Shown here: piece after piece, positions 50,401 to 61,594 of the stretch
Layout: each line of letters begins with the position of its first letter
Position numbering within the stretch: position 1 is the first letter of the stretch
Source of the DNA: Elysia chlorotica
Taxonomy: Eukaryota > Mollusca > Gastropoda > Plakobranchidae
NCBI GenBank assembly: GCA_003991915.1
Contig: RQTK01000002.1
Location: 1,346,503 to 1,410,502 of the forward strand
Length of the DNA stretch: 64,000 nucleotides
Reading direction: 5' to 3'
Notes under the pieces: generated by a model
What the model saw: only the letters and a program-made list of their open reading frames with translations
Databases searched by the model: none
What the model was told of the DNA's origin: nothing
Position numbers and translations under genes: made by a program

Positions 50401-52771
50401 TTTGGTGGAGTTTCTTACATTCCTGGACTAAAATACTATGTACGGAATCATTGAATTGTCCCCGCCATAAAGCCTATATTTATAATGAATTAAAAAAAAC
50501 AAAAACAAAAAAAAACTAACAGAACAAACCTACCTAGCAAGTACTATCAACATCAGGTAGTCAAAAGAAAATATGGCATCCCCTTCCACATTTGTAATAA
50601 CCTTGTTTTAAAACAAAAATTCAAAACAAAAAAAAGTTAGCAAGTTTAAGACCTTTTTCTTGTTAAATCAAAATTGAAAATGTTGAATCTAGGGGCCCTT
50701 TTGTGGGCAGTCAAGCTCTTTTGCTTTGTTCAAAATCTCCTGGGTTCAATTAGGGCAACACGTTGCAGAGGCTAAATTGTAGGACAAGTATCCTGGACTA
50801 ATGAATTGAACCACATTCTCTACCTCTAAGCTACCGCATCCAGTTTGCAGTACTTAAGAGATATTTTGTAACAACTCAGATGGCTGATACTACTTTGAAA
50901 AGAATATCAGTCCAACTCCAATGAGATTACATAAAAAAAAAAAAAATCAAAACAAAATTCACAAACCTGCTGAATCACCAATTTTGACTTAATGGTCTTT
51001 TTAAACTCTTCAACTTTCTCTTCCAATTTGTCCTCCCTGTATATTAAAATGAAAGCAAAACAAATTTTGTTTTAACTAAGAACATGTAAGATTGTAACAA
51101 GGTTTAACAACAACTTTAAACTTTTATATAAGTTAACTTCACATTAGGAGGGGGGCACGGTGGCCCTGGGGTAGAACATTGGCTTCCGACGCAAAAGGTC
51201 TGTAGTTCGAACGCGGGCGATTAGTTTAAACAATGAAATCAATTAATAGTTTGGTGGACTCTCAGCGTCCCTGTCACATTATGACATTTATATCATTGAT
51301 GATAGCCTGGATTTCTAAAGATCTCTGAAAGGAGAGGGCTGAGGAAGGAACAAGATGCCTCCCATACAGATCTTGGGTAACCTGATGGCATAAAGATGGT
51401 TGGACCATTGAAGTAGGGGAAGATGGTGATGAAAGCCATGTTGACTAATTCACATAGAAGTGTCAAACGCTGCCCACGAGACACAAAGAAAGACACACAC
51501 ACACATGTGAAACAGGCCCTGGCCACAATGCATGTTGAACTCAGGCCTGTTCTATTTGTGTGACTGTTGGCTTGTAATTGCAATAGGCTCACTGTTACAC
51601 TGTACTGAGTTTATTTGGATAGTAGGCTGACACGTACTGTTACTGCCGGTGCTTCGCTTGATAATCTTTGATCATTAATGCCTAACGTGGCCTGTGTTCT
51701 CAAGCAGATGGTAAGATACTCGGCAGGTGGCCAAAAATCTGGTATTTTTTCAAGAAATTTGTGGGATGCAGGTTTAATTAAATTTATATATTATTAACGT
51801 TGGCTTAGTAGGGGTTAGTAGCTTAGTCGCCAGTGCTAGGGACTAAGCTTAAAATCTTTGGTGTCACCGCTTTTTTCCACCCATCTCCTTTTTTCCGCCC
51901 ATCTCTGTAGGAAGCCTATAGAACATAACTTTTTTTTTGAATATGGCATATTTAGCAATGTAAGACTCCAGATATCTCTAGCATTAGTGCTCTGGATTGA
52001 CAAGTAGGACGTTACACGTTTCAATCCTCTGCTGATATTTCCATTTCCTTATTGTAAAACTTTCAGTTGGGGCTACAAGGGTTCTTGACACATGATCCTT
52101 TCAGTCAAGAGACACATGCACACGGAAGGAATTTTGTTCCATGTAAAAAAGGATTCGAACTGGAACATATCAATTCCACAGCTTTTTATAATTAAATTAG
52201 TTTCATTGTGATCACCTAAAGGAAAGAAAGTAATAAATAGCTTCTTCTTTATTCCTCCCACATGATTAATAAAAAGCAGAAACAAACAAGATAGTGAAAT
52301 CAACCAACATCTTAGCGCAATAGAAATATATAGTTTTATGAACTTATAAATAGAAATAATGGAAAAAAATATCGAGGATAAAAGCGCAACACTCAGAGTG
52401 GGAGCGTCAGTTAACCAGGTGAACAGTCATGCCATATCCCAAATCAACCAATCAACATGTTGAAAGAAATACGATTCTAAACAAAGAGTATTGACAGATA
52501 AATTACAAGATATAAATATTATAGAGACACACATATCAATCAATTGATGAAATAGTTGTTGACATGTAGTTTTGTTTATCATACAAGATTCAGTCATAAA
52601 AATAATACGTATACCAAGTTAAATAGCACATTAAACGGCCAAGGCTTAAAATGATAATTTATTTCACCTCTGTAATTGATCTTGAAGCTGTACAGCTTGT
52701 TCTTTCTTCTGCACACTTGCTATGCTGATGGTAGCTGGGAATATACTGGAGGAGGGATTTAAGTGAGGGTG

Positions 52772-52819
<48 letters not shown>

Positions 52820-52865
52820 TGAGACAGAGACACATAGAGAAAGAGAGAGAGAGGGAGAGAGAGCG

Positions 52866-52896
<31 letters not shown>

Positions 52897-55658
52897 AGTT
52901 GAGTAAAAAAAAGTGATAACAAAGAATTTATTAACATATGGGTCAGAAGTATCTTGAATATGCCTTTTTTTTTAATTGTTTTCATAAGATTAATTGTTTA
53001 TTCTCCTGCTTACAATCACATGCAATTAAAGTTTTACTTGAGAATCCTAGATGAAAACGGGGGCAGTAGTTGAGATTTGAACCACAAATCTCCTGCTCAT
53101 CAATCCAATCTATTAACCAACAAATATGTACAATAATTTCTTTTAATATATAGAGAATGTTTTAACAGAGATCATTGTATTTGGTAACACTAACCTGATA
53201 GAACTTTTGCTTTCGATTCCTATCCTAATTACAGATAATCTGTTGAGTATTTCTTCACATTCAGCTCCATCATCAGCAATGAACATACCCTTAAAAGTAT
53301 TTAAAATGAAAATATGTTTTTTAAAAGCATTAAGAACATATGATCATTCCATATTAGTCTTCGCAAAAATCGTTGTGTAGAAAAAAGTCACAATTTTAGA
53401 ATACTTTCAAACAATATTTAAAGAGTATTTTTAAAGAGGCAAGAGGGATAAGTTAAACAATGAGTTGATTGAAACTTAATCAGTGACTTTGAAAGATTTT
53501 TTTAGCAAGCCTAAGTTACAATTCAAATTTATGAAGCTGATAAATGTATGGAGGTCAAAATTTGGATAGTGCTGAGAAGTGATAAAAAAGGCTTTGACTT
53601 TGAGTAAATAAAATAGTTTAAAAAATGCTAGTCTTTAGCAAACCTTCGAATATAATTCCTACTTATAAGTAATCCAGTGGTCTGATTCCTCTCATTTACA
53701 TACCAATATTCTCAATTTAAGTTTGAATTAAAGTGTAAGAAGTAAGTCTTCTTTGTTGGGTAAATATATGGTTTCTGTTAATCCCGGCTGCTGCTTGTTT
53801 GTTGGTTGTTTATTAAAATTCATTGTCAGCAACAAATATTGTCACTACTAACACTGCTGTTGCTGCTATTATTATTACGATTACTAACAATAACAGTATT
53901 GATATATTATTATTATTATTTATTATTATTATTATTATTATTATCGACGATTGGTCTTATTGTTAATGTTGTTATCATTGTTATTGTTGTTATTTTTTTT
54001 TTTTTTTTTTAGTTTTTGTTTGTTTGTTAAATTATTAATATTGTTGTTGTTATTAATATATTACTTATAAACCAAAAATCACTCTTATCATTTTAAATAT
54101 AAACATCATTGTCAATTTATTCATGTCTTTATTAATAATAAGGTTTCTAAGAGATAAGCACTAATAAAAGTAATATCAATTATTTTGTGAAAAGTAAATT
54201 GTGACACACACATTCATACCATATGGATATTATCCTCTGTCAATGACCATTGAACTCCTGTTATATTCATTCTTTCAAGAACAGATTTTGCTCTCTTTGT
54301 TGAAAAAACAAACAAAAACAAAAAATAAAGAAGAAAGGTAAGCAACTTACAAACATCCGTCAAAATTAGAATCAAGCTTAATTTCGAGTTAATATTTCAG
54401 CTAAGTTAACACATATTTATATAATATATAAAACTTTAAAAGATATTGATAAAGAATAAAACATTATGTTCACCTTTGAAAATCAACAAAATATTAAATC
54501 TATAAACACAAAACATAGCTTTAAGTGTTTTAGTATAATTTTGTTTTATGTTTTTTGTTTTTTCATATTTTCCTTCCATTTTTTTAATTCAAACCTATTT
54601 TATAACGCCAATGAGTTTATTACTTTGTACACATTATTATAACTGCAATGAATATTGCAACAATTTTTAAATGCATTTTACCTGTAGAAAATAAAACTGT
54701 TTACAGTTAGAACTGATATGATCATTAAATTTTATCATTTAATTATAGTAATATTTTTAAAACTTTGTATTCAACATTTTCCGTACTTCTTATCCTTGCT
54801 TAAAGAATTTTTGTTCTATCTCAGGAGAACTTACCTCTAATAATGTTGTTTCCTCTGATACAAATCTCACATACTCTGGTCCAGACTGAGACATATTTTC
54901 TTTGTCCACTTCTTTGTTTAAAGTACTCTTAAGTGAGCAAAGATTTTTTTCTTCCTTTTCATCCTTGCTTTTATCACTCAAAGTTTCTGATTCCACATCT
55001 GGGTCAAAATCATTTGACTGAAAGTCAGTCTCTTGCTCATTGATTTCTGAATCTTCGTCATACTCTTTATTCACTCCATTAGCATTAGCATTAGCTGAGC
55101 CCTCACTCTCATGAGGATCTCCAAAGTTCCAGTCAGGATTCTCAACTACGTCACTGATTTTATTGTCATCACTTGCATCGGAAGTTTTGGTTGCATCCTC
55201 TGTAGAATTAATAGTGTCTGGAATTTCATTATCGTCTGTTGTCCTTTTACAATTCTCATTTTTGTCTTCAGTCTTTTCTCTTTCATCTGCAAAAAAGTGT
55301 TGGATAACAGAAAATTGCACTCACTAAGTACAAATTTAATGAATAATTGATCTGATTATTAATCATAGCCTTGGTATTTTATTATATTCATCAAAATTAA
55401 AACAAGCCATTAAATGATAGCACTAAAAATGATCTGGACATTTTTTGTTGTGTTGGTCATTTTTTGTTTCTTTTCAGATTCCGCAAAAAGCATCACTTGG
55501 TATTTAAAAAGCCTGGTCAAATGGATTTGTATGAATGAAGAAACATTATAAAAAAAAATTATCTCACCTTGTAAAATATGCTCCAGACTTGGATTTTCTT
55601 TGCTTTTAAGATCAGCCTCATGGGCTGGAAGTCGTATGACAAAAAGAACTTTAGCCAT
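40025..55658 (-). CDS. DUF389-family multi-pass membrane protein, 18 coding exons
   Basis: Function unknown. Exons in transcript order: 55658-55568, 55286-54835, 54294-54220, 53289-53195, 52745-52668, 51036-50967, 50601-50534, 50182-50107, 49799-49694, 49130-49037, 46735-46591, 45488-45429, 45069-44848, 44401-44333, 43599-43522, 42554-42480, 41944-41879, 40507-40025. They total 2403 bases, 800 residues plus TAA, with all phases consistent. Layout: short N-terminus 1-30, acidic low-complexity insert 31-165, ferredoxin-like DUF389 N-terminal domain about 170-245, charged helix 250-287, hydrophobic DUF389 core about 299-465, glycosylatable loop 471-515, last membrane helix 518-543, charged helical stretch 545-640, Ser/Arg-rich tail 641-800. 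Family hallmarks seen are MLISPLMGPI and SLLPPAVNAG. Bacterial and archaeal relatives have no settled function. The start ATG at 55658 has a good AAAATGG context and a likely 5'-UTR exon begins at 55770. The donor after 42480 (GTGCAA) is weak. Confidence 0.88.
41412..41654 (+). mobile_element. piggyBac-like MITE, copy 2
   Basis: A 243-bp element flanked by TTAA on both sides (41408-41411 and 41655-41658). Terminal inverted repeats are CCATTTGAGTG and CACTCAAGTGG. It lies in the last intron of the DUF389 gene. No ORF, so it must have been moved by a transposase encoded elsewhere. Confidence 0.78.
44848..51036 (-). CDS. Exons for the DUF389 membrane core and extracellular-type loop
   Basis: Exons 51036-50967, 50601-50534, 50182-50107, 49799-49694, 49130-49037, 46735-46591, 45488-45429, 45069-44848. 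Hydrophobic stretches: YLMLIVLASLVALMGLLEAS, VVLVASMLISPLMGPILAGV, GICIAVGFIVGLIPAGL, LPVGVLIAIPSGAGVALSVL, LVGVAISASLLPPAVNAGLL and VLGLVSLFLTILNILCIIVM. Between the last two lies a polar loop with two N-x-S sequons (Asn472, Asn479) and two cysteines (497, 511), suggesting a lumenal or extracellular face. Confidence 0.88.
45691..46350 (+). repeat. 0.66-kb dispersed repeat, copy 1
   Basis: Shares two blocks with 51298-52433: a first block from GATGATAGCCTGGAT to the ACACAAAGACAGACAG stretch, and a second from GCTGATATTTCC to the GGTGAACAGT end. Here the blocks are adjacent. It lies in a DUF389 intron between exons 46735-46591 and 45488-45429. It contains a B-box-like GGTTCGATCCTC at about 45929. 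Confidence 0.8.
46736..49036 (-). other. Large intron of the DUF389 gene, possible LINE relic
   Basis: Between about 47280 and 48300 the composition is less AT-rich. On the + strand there is an ATGGCTAGCGACAAAAAG start-like segment at 47419 and a GACAATAAAGGACTGATTG terminus at about 48287, reminiscent of LINE 5' ORF and 3' tail sequence. No motif confirms it. Confidence 0.3.
51150..51230 (+). mobile_element. SINE head (tRNA-derived) joined to a different tail
   Basis: GGGGGCACGGTGGCCCTGGG and CTTCCGACGCAAAAGG match the head at 15149-15215, with a B-box region GTAGTTCGAACGCGGG. Instead of the usual tail it runs into the dispersed repeat starting at 51298. Confidence 0.7.
51298..52433 (+). 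repeat. Same dispersed repeat, copy 2, split by about 490 bp
   Basis: First block 51298-51505 and second block about 51998-52433 match copy 1 at 45691-46350, but unrelated sequence separates them. It lies in the intron between exons 52745-52668 and 51036-50967 of the same gene. Either an insertion split this copy or two independent elements became joined in copy 1. Confidence 0.75.
52668..54294 (-). CDS. Exons for the DUF389 N-terminal soluble domain
   Basis: Exons 54294-54220, 53289-53195 and 52745-52668. They read RAKSVLERMNITGVQWSLTE, then GMFIADDGAECEEILNRLSV, then a helix ending QLQDQLQR. The beta-alpha-beta pattern with an Asp-Asp turn and a closing 'eiLnrLs..gi' helix resembles the regulatory-type domain that precedes the hydrophobic core in prokaryotic DUF389 proteins. 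Acceptors and donors are all AG/GT; the GTATGA donor at 54219 is non-optimal. Confidence 0.8.
52774..52897. repeat. (GA)n-rich microsatellite
   Basis: About 120 bases of GA units with a few interruptions, in an intron of the DUF389 gene. An imperfect TAT-rich repeat is at about 53904-53944. Confidence 0.9.
54835..55658 (-). CDS. First two coding exons of the DUF389 gene: N-terminus and acidic insert
   Basis: Exon 55658-55568 encodes MAKVLFVIRLPAHEADLK and following; exon 55286-54835 encodes 151 residues very rich in Asp, Glu, Asn and Ser (for example NEQETDFQSNDFDPDVESET). Near its end the composition turns to normal folded protein at GPEYVRFVSEETTLLE, which leads into the ferredoxin-like part. 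Prokaryotic family members do not normally have such an insert; this is recalled family knowledge, not a search. The region is probably disordered and cytosolic. Confidence 0.85.
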
Positions 55659-55770
55659 TTTTGTTATAAAAAATAATGTGATGTAATTTTAGATGTAACT
55701 GCTCTGTTTTGATACAGACAATGATACTTTTAAATTTAGATGCTTGGAATGGATGATCCAAAAATTGTTT
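55659..55770 (-). promoter_or_regulatory. Likely 5'-UTR part of the first coding exon of the DUF389 gene
   Basis: Upstream of the ATG at 55658 the - strand shows a pyrimidine tract and TTTTCACAG acceptor ending at 55771, then 112 bases before the ATG. This suggests a spliced leader exon further upstream (beyond 55.8 kb), which I could not locate. Confidence 0.4.
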
Positions 55771-56436
55771 CTGTGAAAATAAAAAAGAAAGAATTATGTA
55801 TAAAAAGCACTGATTAGAAAAAAGCAACAAAATAAATATATATTTTTTTATTTTTTTCAAATGTAATCTTACTCTTAGTACTGTTACAATCTCTTAACAT
55901 TTCAATTTGTAAAAATTAATTTGGTTAGATATATTTATAAATAATATTTTGTCCAAGTCTGAAAGAAAATTACAAGATTCTCATCCTTCACACACTCACA
56001 CACAAATATACATGTATTTAGACACATTGTTTTGACATAATTATTTCAAAATTTATACCTATAATGTCTTTATAAAATATAATATCTTAGTTAGTCATTT
56101 TCCATTTCTCGTGCTTGTCCACCCTTTCATTTCAAATAGCAACTATGTACATGATTGAAAATAGCACTGAATCAGGAATGCATCTCTCTCCATAGTTTAA
56201 ACCCTGTATTTACAACACAGCTTTTCACCCTTTGGATAAATGAAATACATTTAACATTATAATACCACATAATACATGAATTAGCAATTTCTATTTACTT
56301 CATGAAGACTAGACTTCTGTTTGACAGTATCTTGAAAGTCATCATGGCTCTGATTTCAATTTGACACATTTTTAATCTCTTATTGTTATAAATGAGAAAC
56401 TCTCATTTTCAATGTAGGCCTATACACCTCGGCTGA

Positions 56437-56679
56437 GTTGAGTTGGGTTGGGTTGGTTTAACGTCCAACAGCAGCACTATATAGGCTATATTGTGGATGG
56501 GCCCCAAGACGGACGTCTGACAATTTTATGTGCTGCCACACACGAGACAGGGCGGGGATACCATGACTCCTGTCTCAGCCAGACACCGCCCCAACCAGTA
56601 GGGAACGCAACAGCCAGGATTCGAACTCGGGACCTTTTGTGTCGGAAGCCGATGTTCTACCCCTGGACCACCGCGCCCC
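56437..56679 (-). mobile_element. tRNA-derived SINE with target-site duplication
   Basis: Reverse-complement copy of the 15149-15407 SINE. It is flanked by a 12-bp direct repeat CACCTYGGCTGA (56425-56436 and 56680-56691) with one C/T difference. Head, both promoter boxes and the tail are all present. It lies upstream of the DUF389 coding start. Confidence 0.87.
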
Positions 56680-57656
56680 CACCTTGGCTGAATCTGTGCA
56701 CACTTTAAATAGTTTTTTTTTTTTTTTATTCTTTCAAATTTTGCTATTTGACGCACCATATGTTACAGTGTCCTGTCTATATAATGGGCATAAACTCTGT
56801 CGGCTATATCCCAATAATTTTACCTAAATTTAAAACAGTAAATAATCTTTCTTTAGACCTAGGAAACGTTGAATTTGGAGAGAGCTTTATAATTTATTTC
56901 ACAGTTAGACCAAAGAATTTGATTCAATGTTGAACAAAAAACTTAAAATAGTGCGAATAGGTAAGCAAAATGTGGCCAAAAAACACTACGTAAAGGACCA
57001 CTGCAGTGCATATTTATATGACAAATTTTGGACAGAAATATGTATATTTATAATTATAGAGGGACAGAAACACTATATAATGCTTTTAGACACTATAGAT
57101 ACACATTAGGGTCAAACACTGAAGTGAAACAGGTTATAATAGAAAAACTCATTAATTACAGGCATTGGCTAGATCTATAAATCAAATTCTTTTTCTTGTT
57201 TAATGAGTGATTTTTTATGGCACACAGCCCCACACTATCAATAGTAGTAGTATCATATTCAATAATTTTAAGAGGTTTAACTTTAGTTTAAATTCTTTCC
57301 CTACTTAAGTTGTGGGCTGATGCATAAAAGAAAGTCAGAAAATGGTCTTCTCCAATGATGAGGTGCATGGCAATAAAGTCTCTTTAGAGTTAAATTTCAT
57401 TTGGTGTAAATCAAGGTTGAAAGGTGATTGTTGATATGATTTATACAAATGTCCGGTCTAATTTTCACGAAGAATAAAAACAACTGTTGCTTCTCGGATT
57501 TGGATGTAGATCTAGATTCTAGATCTAGAAACTATGACTTGTGACAAGTTTAAAATCTAGGCGATGGCAATTATAGATTACAGCTCAAGATAACAAATTA
57601 AAGTGTTACACTCTAAAACTGAGCCTGGAAAAGTTTTTACTTTTCAATTGGTACGT

Positions 57657-57890
57657 TCTCTATAGAGGGAGGGAGAGAATTCTCTCCCTCTCTCCGGGTT
57701 TAACGTCTCCTAGGTTCCCCTGGGGGATCCTATACGGCGACAGGCGGCGTTGACAGAAGACAAAAGCTCAGGATGAAGGCAAGACATGATAGATCCTATG
57801 CTGGTTCATTCTATTACTACGAGGCTGGTCCTCTTATGTATGGGGTTCCCTAATTTTGGAGGTTCTAAAGTGGAAAGGGGGGATAGGTTG
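57657..57890 (-). mobile_element. Dispersed 230-bp repeat, copy 2 (inverted)
   Basis: Reverse complement of 8021-8249 with few differences, bounded by CTATAGAGGGAGGGAGAG on one side and GGAAAGGGGGGATAGG on the other. Flanking DNA on both sides is unrelated to that of copy 1, which fixes the ends of the element. Confidence 0.75.
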
Positions 57891-58159
57891 AGACAGATAA
57901 GACAAACCTTCCCTTCTACGCTGGGGGGACGGGTAAGGTTAGGTTTATACATTTAATTTTCTTTTTATGAGTGAGGCGGGAGATTGAAGAAGTAGGTGCA
58001 ACTGGTATGGCTGCATAGTTAAAACCGGGGGTATTACCCTATTGGTATTACAATTTAGTATTGTTCCCCCATTCCAATAATGGCCGTGGCTATTGCAGCT
58101 CCTACGATCGCCATCTACCCACCATAGCCATTCCTACTACCTCAGCAGTAGATACGTTT

Positions 58160-58560
58160 TTTTTTGTGTGTGTGTTTTTTTTTGTTGTTGTTATTATTGA
58201 TTACCCGTGCTACTAATTTTTCCATTATGATTATCGTTACCCTATTTATTAACACCCATGTCATTAATGTTACCACCCCCACTATCACCCCTATCACTAC
58301 CATAATAATTATTGTTTCTATTTGTGCGATTACTGTTAACTCTGCCTCCACTAAATTAACCATTATCCCCACCGTCACCACTGTCACTCTTAGCATTACC
58401 CACCCCCATCCTCACTACTGCCACTACCCTCACTACCACCACTAATACTACTACTACCACCACTGCTACTGCTACTATTACTATTACTACCATTATCATT
58501 ATTACTATTACTTTCACCACCATCATCATTATCACCATTACCATTATTATTATTACTACC

Positions 58561-58652
<92 letters not shown>
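58160..58652. repeat. Trinucleotide-patterned block ending in perfect (ACT)n
   Basis: About 400 bases of imperfect three-base periodicity (ACC, ACT, ATT, GTT-type triplets) lead into about 30 perfect ACT/CTA units at 58566-58652. The open frames on both strands are a by-product of the pattern. Confidence 0.9.
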
Positions 58653-58654
<2 letters not shown>

Positions 58655-60289
58655 AGGTGCGAAAATAAAAGAGATGTTTGAGAAATTTGGGCGTTGTGTA
58701 AGCGAAACAGGTATAGGTATATAGGGAGGGCGATTGCTTTCTGTGCAACTGTTCAGATTTTTCCATTACGTCCAACATTTTTTTCTTGTCTTATCTTGCC
58801 ATCCATTTCAAAATTTGACGGATATAGTAGATGCTGGGTTGCTTAAACATAATTATTTTCAAATGTGTTATTTTCTTACAACCTATATAAGAAAATTATA
58901 TTTATTTTTACAAAGACGGTTAAATGTTAAATCGATATAACTACGTACACTGTTTAAAAAATAAACGTACAACAACATTCTATTGTTTTCTCTTCTTCCT
59001 AAAAGGTCTTTGTTCATTGTTTGCTATCGTCTGTCTTTCTCGGATCGCCATGTGCGATTACTTGTACTCGTACCAGCCAGTGGTAGTTGGTATTCGGTTT
59101 CGATTCAATCAACAGTTTGTATCGTTTATGTTCATAAACTGAAATATAACAAACAGAGAACAGGAAATAGTTACCGAGATAACAACAGTCTGCTGATGAT
59201 CGAACCTCCATTAATCCGTTTGTCAGATCAGAGTACTCCCGACTCTTCCTCCTTCGTCTTTGGAATCGATTACGTTAGAATGTCAAGTACTGATCAAAGT
59301 AGTCGATCTCGTCTCAGTCACCTGTGTGATCTTGCCCATAATTATTTTTATTCTTTTGTGGGCTTTGATCAGAGTATGTATGCCTGAAATCTGCACAATC
59401 ATCTTATAAGTTTGTTGATTGTTTTATTTAACTTCGATGAATGGAGCGACGAGTAAACGTAGTCTATATAGGAGGCCAGGAACAAAGGGATGATCTAAAA
59501 ACGCTTGGAGAAATATTCTTGACAAACGCTTCAAAAGTACAATTTATAAAACTGAATTGAATTTAGAACTGGAGCGGAGTTAAAGTGCGCATCTAGACTA
59601 GATCTAGTAGGTGTGGGTACAACTACAACCCTCACCATAATATAAATGCATAGAGCAGGCTAAAGACTATCAAGCCTAATATGCCAGGATATGATATGAT
59701 GTGATGAAAAAGGCGGTAAAGTGGTGGGAATGTCAGAGCTTGGCAGAAATGAGATTGAAATGGGTTTGACCAGCACCGAGCGTTCTTCATGGGCGCCTAC
59801 AGGGTGAAAGCCGAAAGCTGATGAGCGCCGATCGGTATAAGAATTCCCCATTACAGAAAAAAATCAACTAGCACTACAGTCACCGCTACTTGTGAGCGCT
59901 GATTAGTTGGCTTCGGCAGTCTCGGCTTTATCAGACATTCAGAATGGAAAAACAATTCTTATCCACGCTGAAAACATGAGAGGTGAACAAGGTGGACATA
60001 GCGGAGCGTGGGCATCACGTAGAATAAAACTGATTAGATTTTTGTAACCAGCGTCATCAAATTAAGGGGGCGCCGCGAGCAGAATATGATTTTGAACTAA
60101 AATTTAAAAAAACAATGTCTTGTGGGTAGGCCTATTAAATTTTGAACTATCTCTTTAATTCTTTTTTACTGCATGTATTTGTATTGTACTTTCGCATGGT
60201 TACACAATCATGTTCAGTAGAGTCTTGTCTTCACGCTAGTCCCATGTACCAATGTAGATCCACATATTGAATTAATCTCGCAGATTTGT
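58653..60289. other. No gene recognised
   Basis: Contains an open frame of 134 codons at 58983-59387 (+) with no recognisable domain. This region could hold an untranslated leader exon or promoter for the - strand DUF389 gene; nothing specific supports that. Confidence 0.3.
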
Positions 60290-60495
60290 ATTGGGTTGAG
60301 TTGAGTTGGTTTAACGTTGAACATCAGCACTATATAGGCTATATTGTGGACAGACCCCAAGACGGACCTCTGACAAATTTATGTGCTGCCACATACGAGA
60401 CAGGGCGGGGATGCCATGACTTCTGTCTCAGCCGGTCACATTAAACTGACGCCGACATAACCGAGCGAAATCTTATTGCGTCGGAAGCCGACAGA
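60290..60495 (-). mobile_element. tRNA-derived SINE, partial copy
   Basis: Tail matches the 56437 and 15149 copies (GGTTTAACGTTGAACATC, CTATATTGTGGACAG, ACGAGACAGGGCGGGGAT). The head is degraded beyond about 60440, though GTCGGAAGCCGACAG survives at about 60480. Confidence 0.75.
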
Positions 60496-61217
60496 CTGTG
60501 TCACGAAATCACAACAGAGATACAGTAGGCTAATTTTGACTAGCCGGCACACACATAATGAAGGTCTGGGCGTCTACTCGGTGGGATTAACATCAAGCCT
60601 ATCTAGGCGGATTTCAAGCACTTTAAAGCGTCGATACGTTCATGCTTCACCCTGTGGGCGACCTATGCACAAAGCTGATCTGGTTCAAGCCAAGTTGAGG
60701 GCGGCGAACCAACAGTCCATTCCCTACAGCCCCTTTTTTTGTATTCGGCATAAAAAACGACAAGAAAGTCGTACCACGGGCTGTTGTGTTTGTCGTCACG
60801 CGATTTTTAGGACTACATTCTTGGTATGAACGTCCTGTGCAGATTAAAAAGATCGAACTTGGTCCCATTCCCGACTCAGAGCGTCACTCGCATGCCCTGT
60901 ACTGCAAAAGCGCCTACATCGAGGTTTACACACTAAGCAACATCGATTCCGAACATACTCGTACAAACGCAAGTTGTCACTTATGGGGACCAATCCCTAA
61001 TCTTCTGGTGAAGTTATCGAGGAGTGAATGGATAACACATACTTGTAATTGCAGCGGCGGCTGTGCTCTTTGCACTGCTACCAGATCTGAGAGAGGGATT
61101 ATCTTGATGATTCAAGAACCTAACAGAAAGTGGTATCACCTTCCCTCCTGGAGCCCCCATCGGAGTTGTATTCGAGGTTGTCACCACCTGTGTGACAGTA
61201 CAGCCAGAGAGTTGGAA

Positions 61218-61440
61218 GTAGTGAGAGGGTTCACGGCGAGGACTTTGCGTATATAACTCAAGATATTCAAGGCGGTTGTTTCCTTCTTTAACCCTTAGTA
61301 AAATCTGAGTTTGAACATTGTTCGGCCGCCTAAATTTCAATAAAGAAATAAAGCGAGCACGCGTCACGCTAGCTTAATGTATCAAAAGCACTGTGAGCTG
61401 TTTGTGTGAAACGCCTCACTAAATCTATAGTCTCTGGTAC
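61218..61440 (+). mobile_element. Dispersed repeat, possible LTR part (copy 2)
   Basis: Counterpart of 22595-22815. It lies 150-400 bases before the first recognisable Gypsy pol sequence and carries an AATAAAGAAATAA stretch. Interpretation as LTR is tentative. Confidence 0.4.
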
Positions 61441-61594
61441 AACTGTTGGGACAGGCTGACAGTGACATGTCTCAGCCAGGCTTTAGTCACCTCATGCTAC
61501 CTGATGACCTGTCTGAAAAAGATGCGACTCTGCTGGTGGCCACACCGAGACGTTCTTGTGGTGACCTGAGCTCGAGCGACCTCGCATGAGCCAT

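Noticed and set aside
58142..58571. Open frames on both strands over 58.1-58.6 kb
   Set aside because: Caused by triplet periodicity of the DNA, not by coding constraint.
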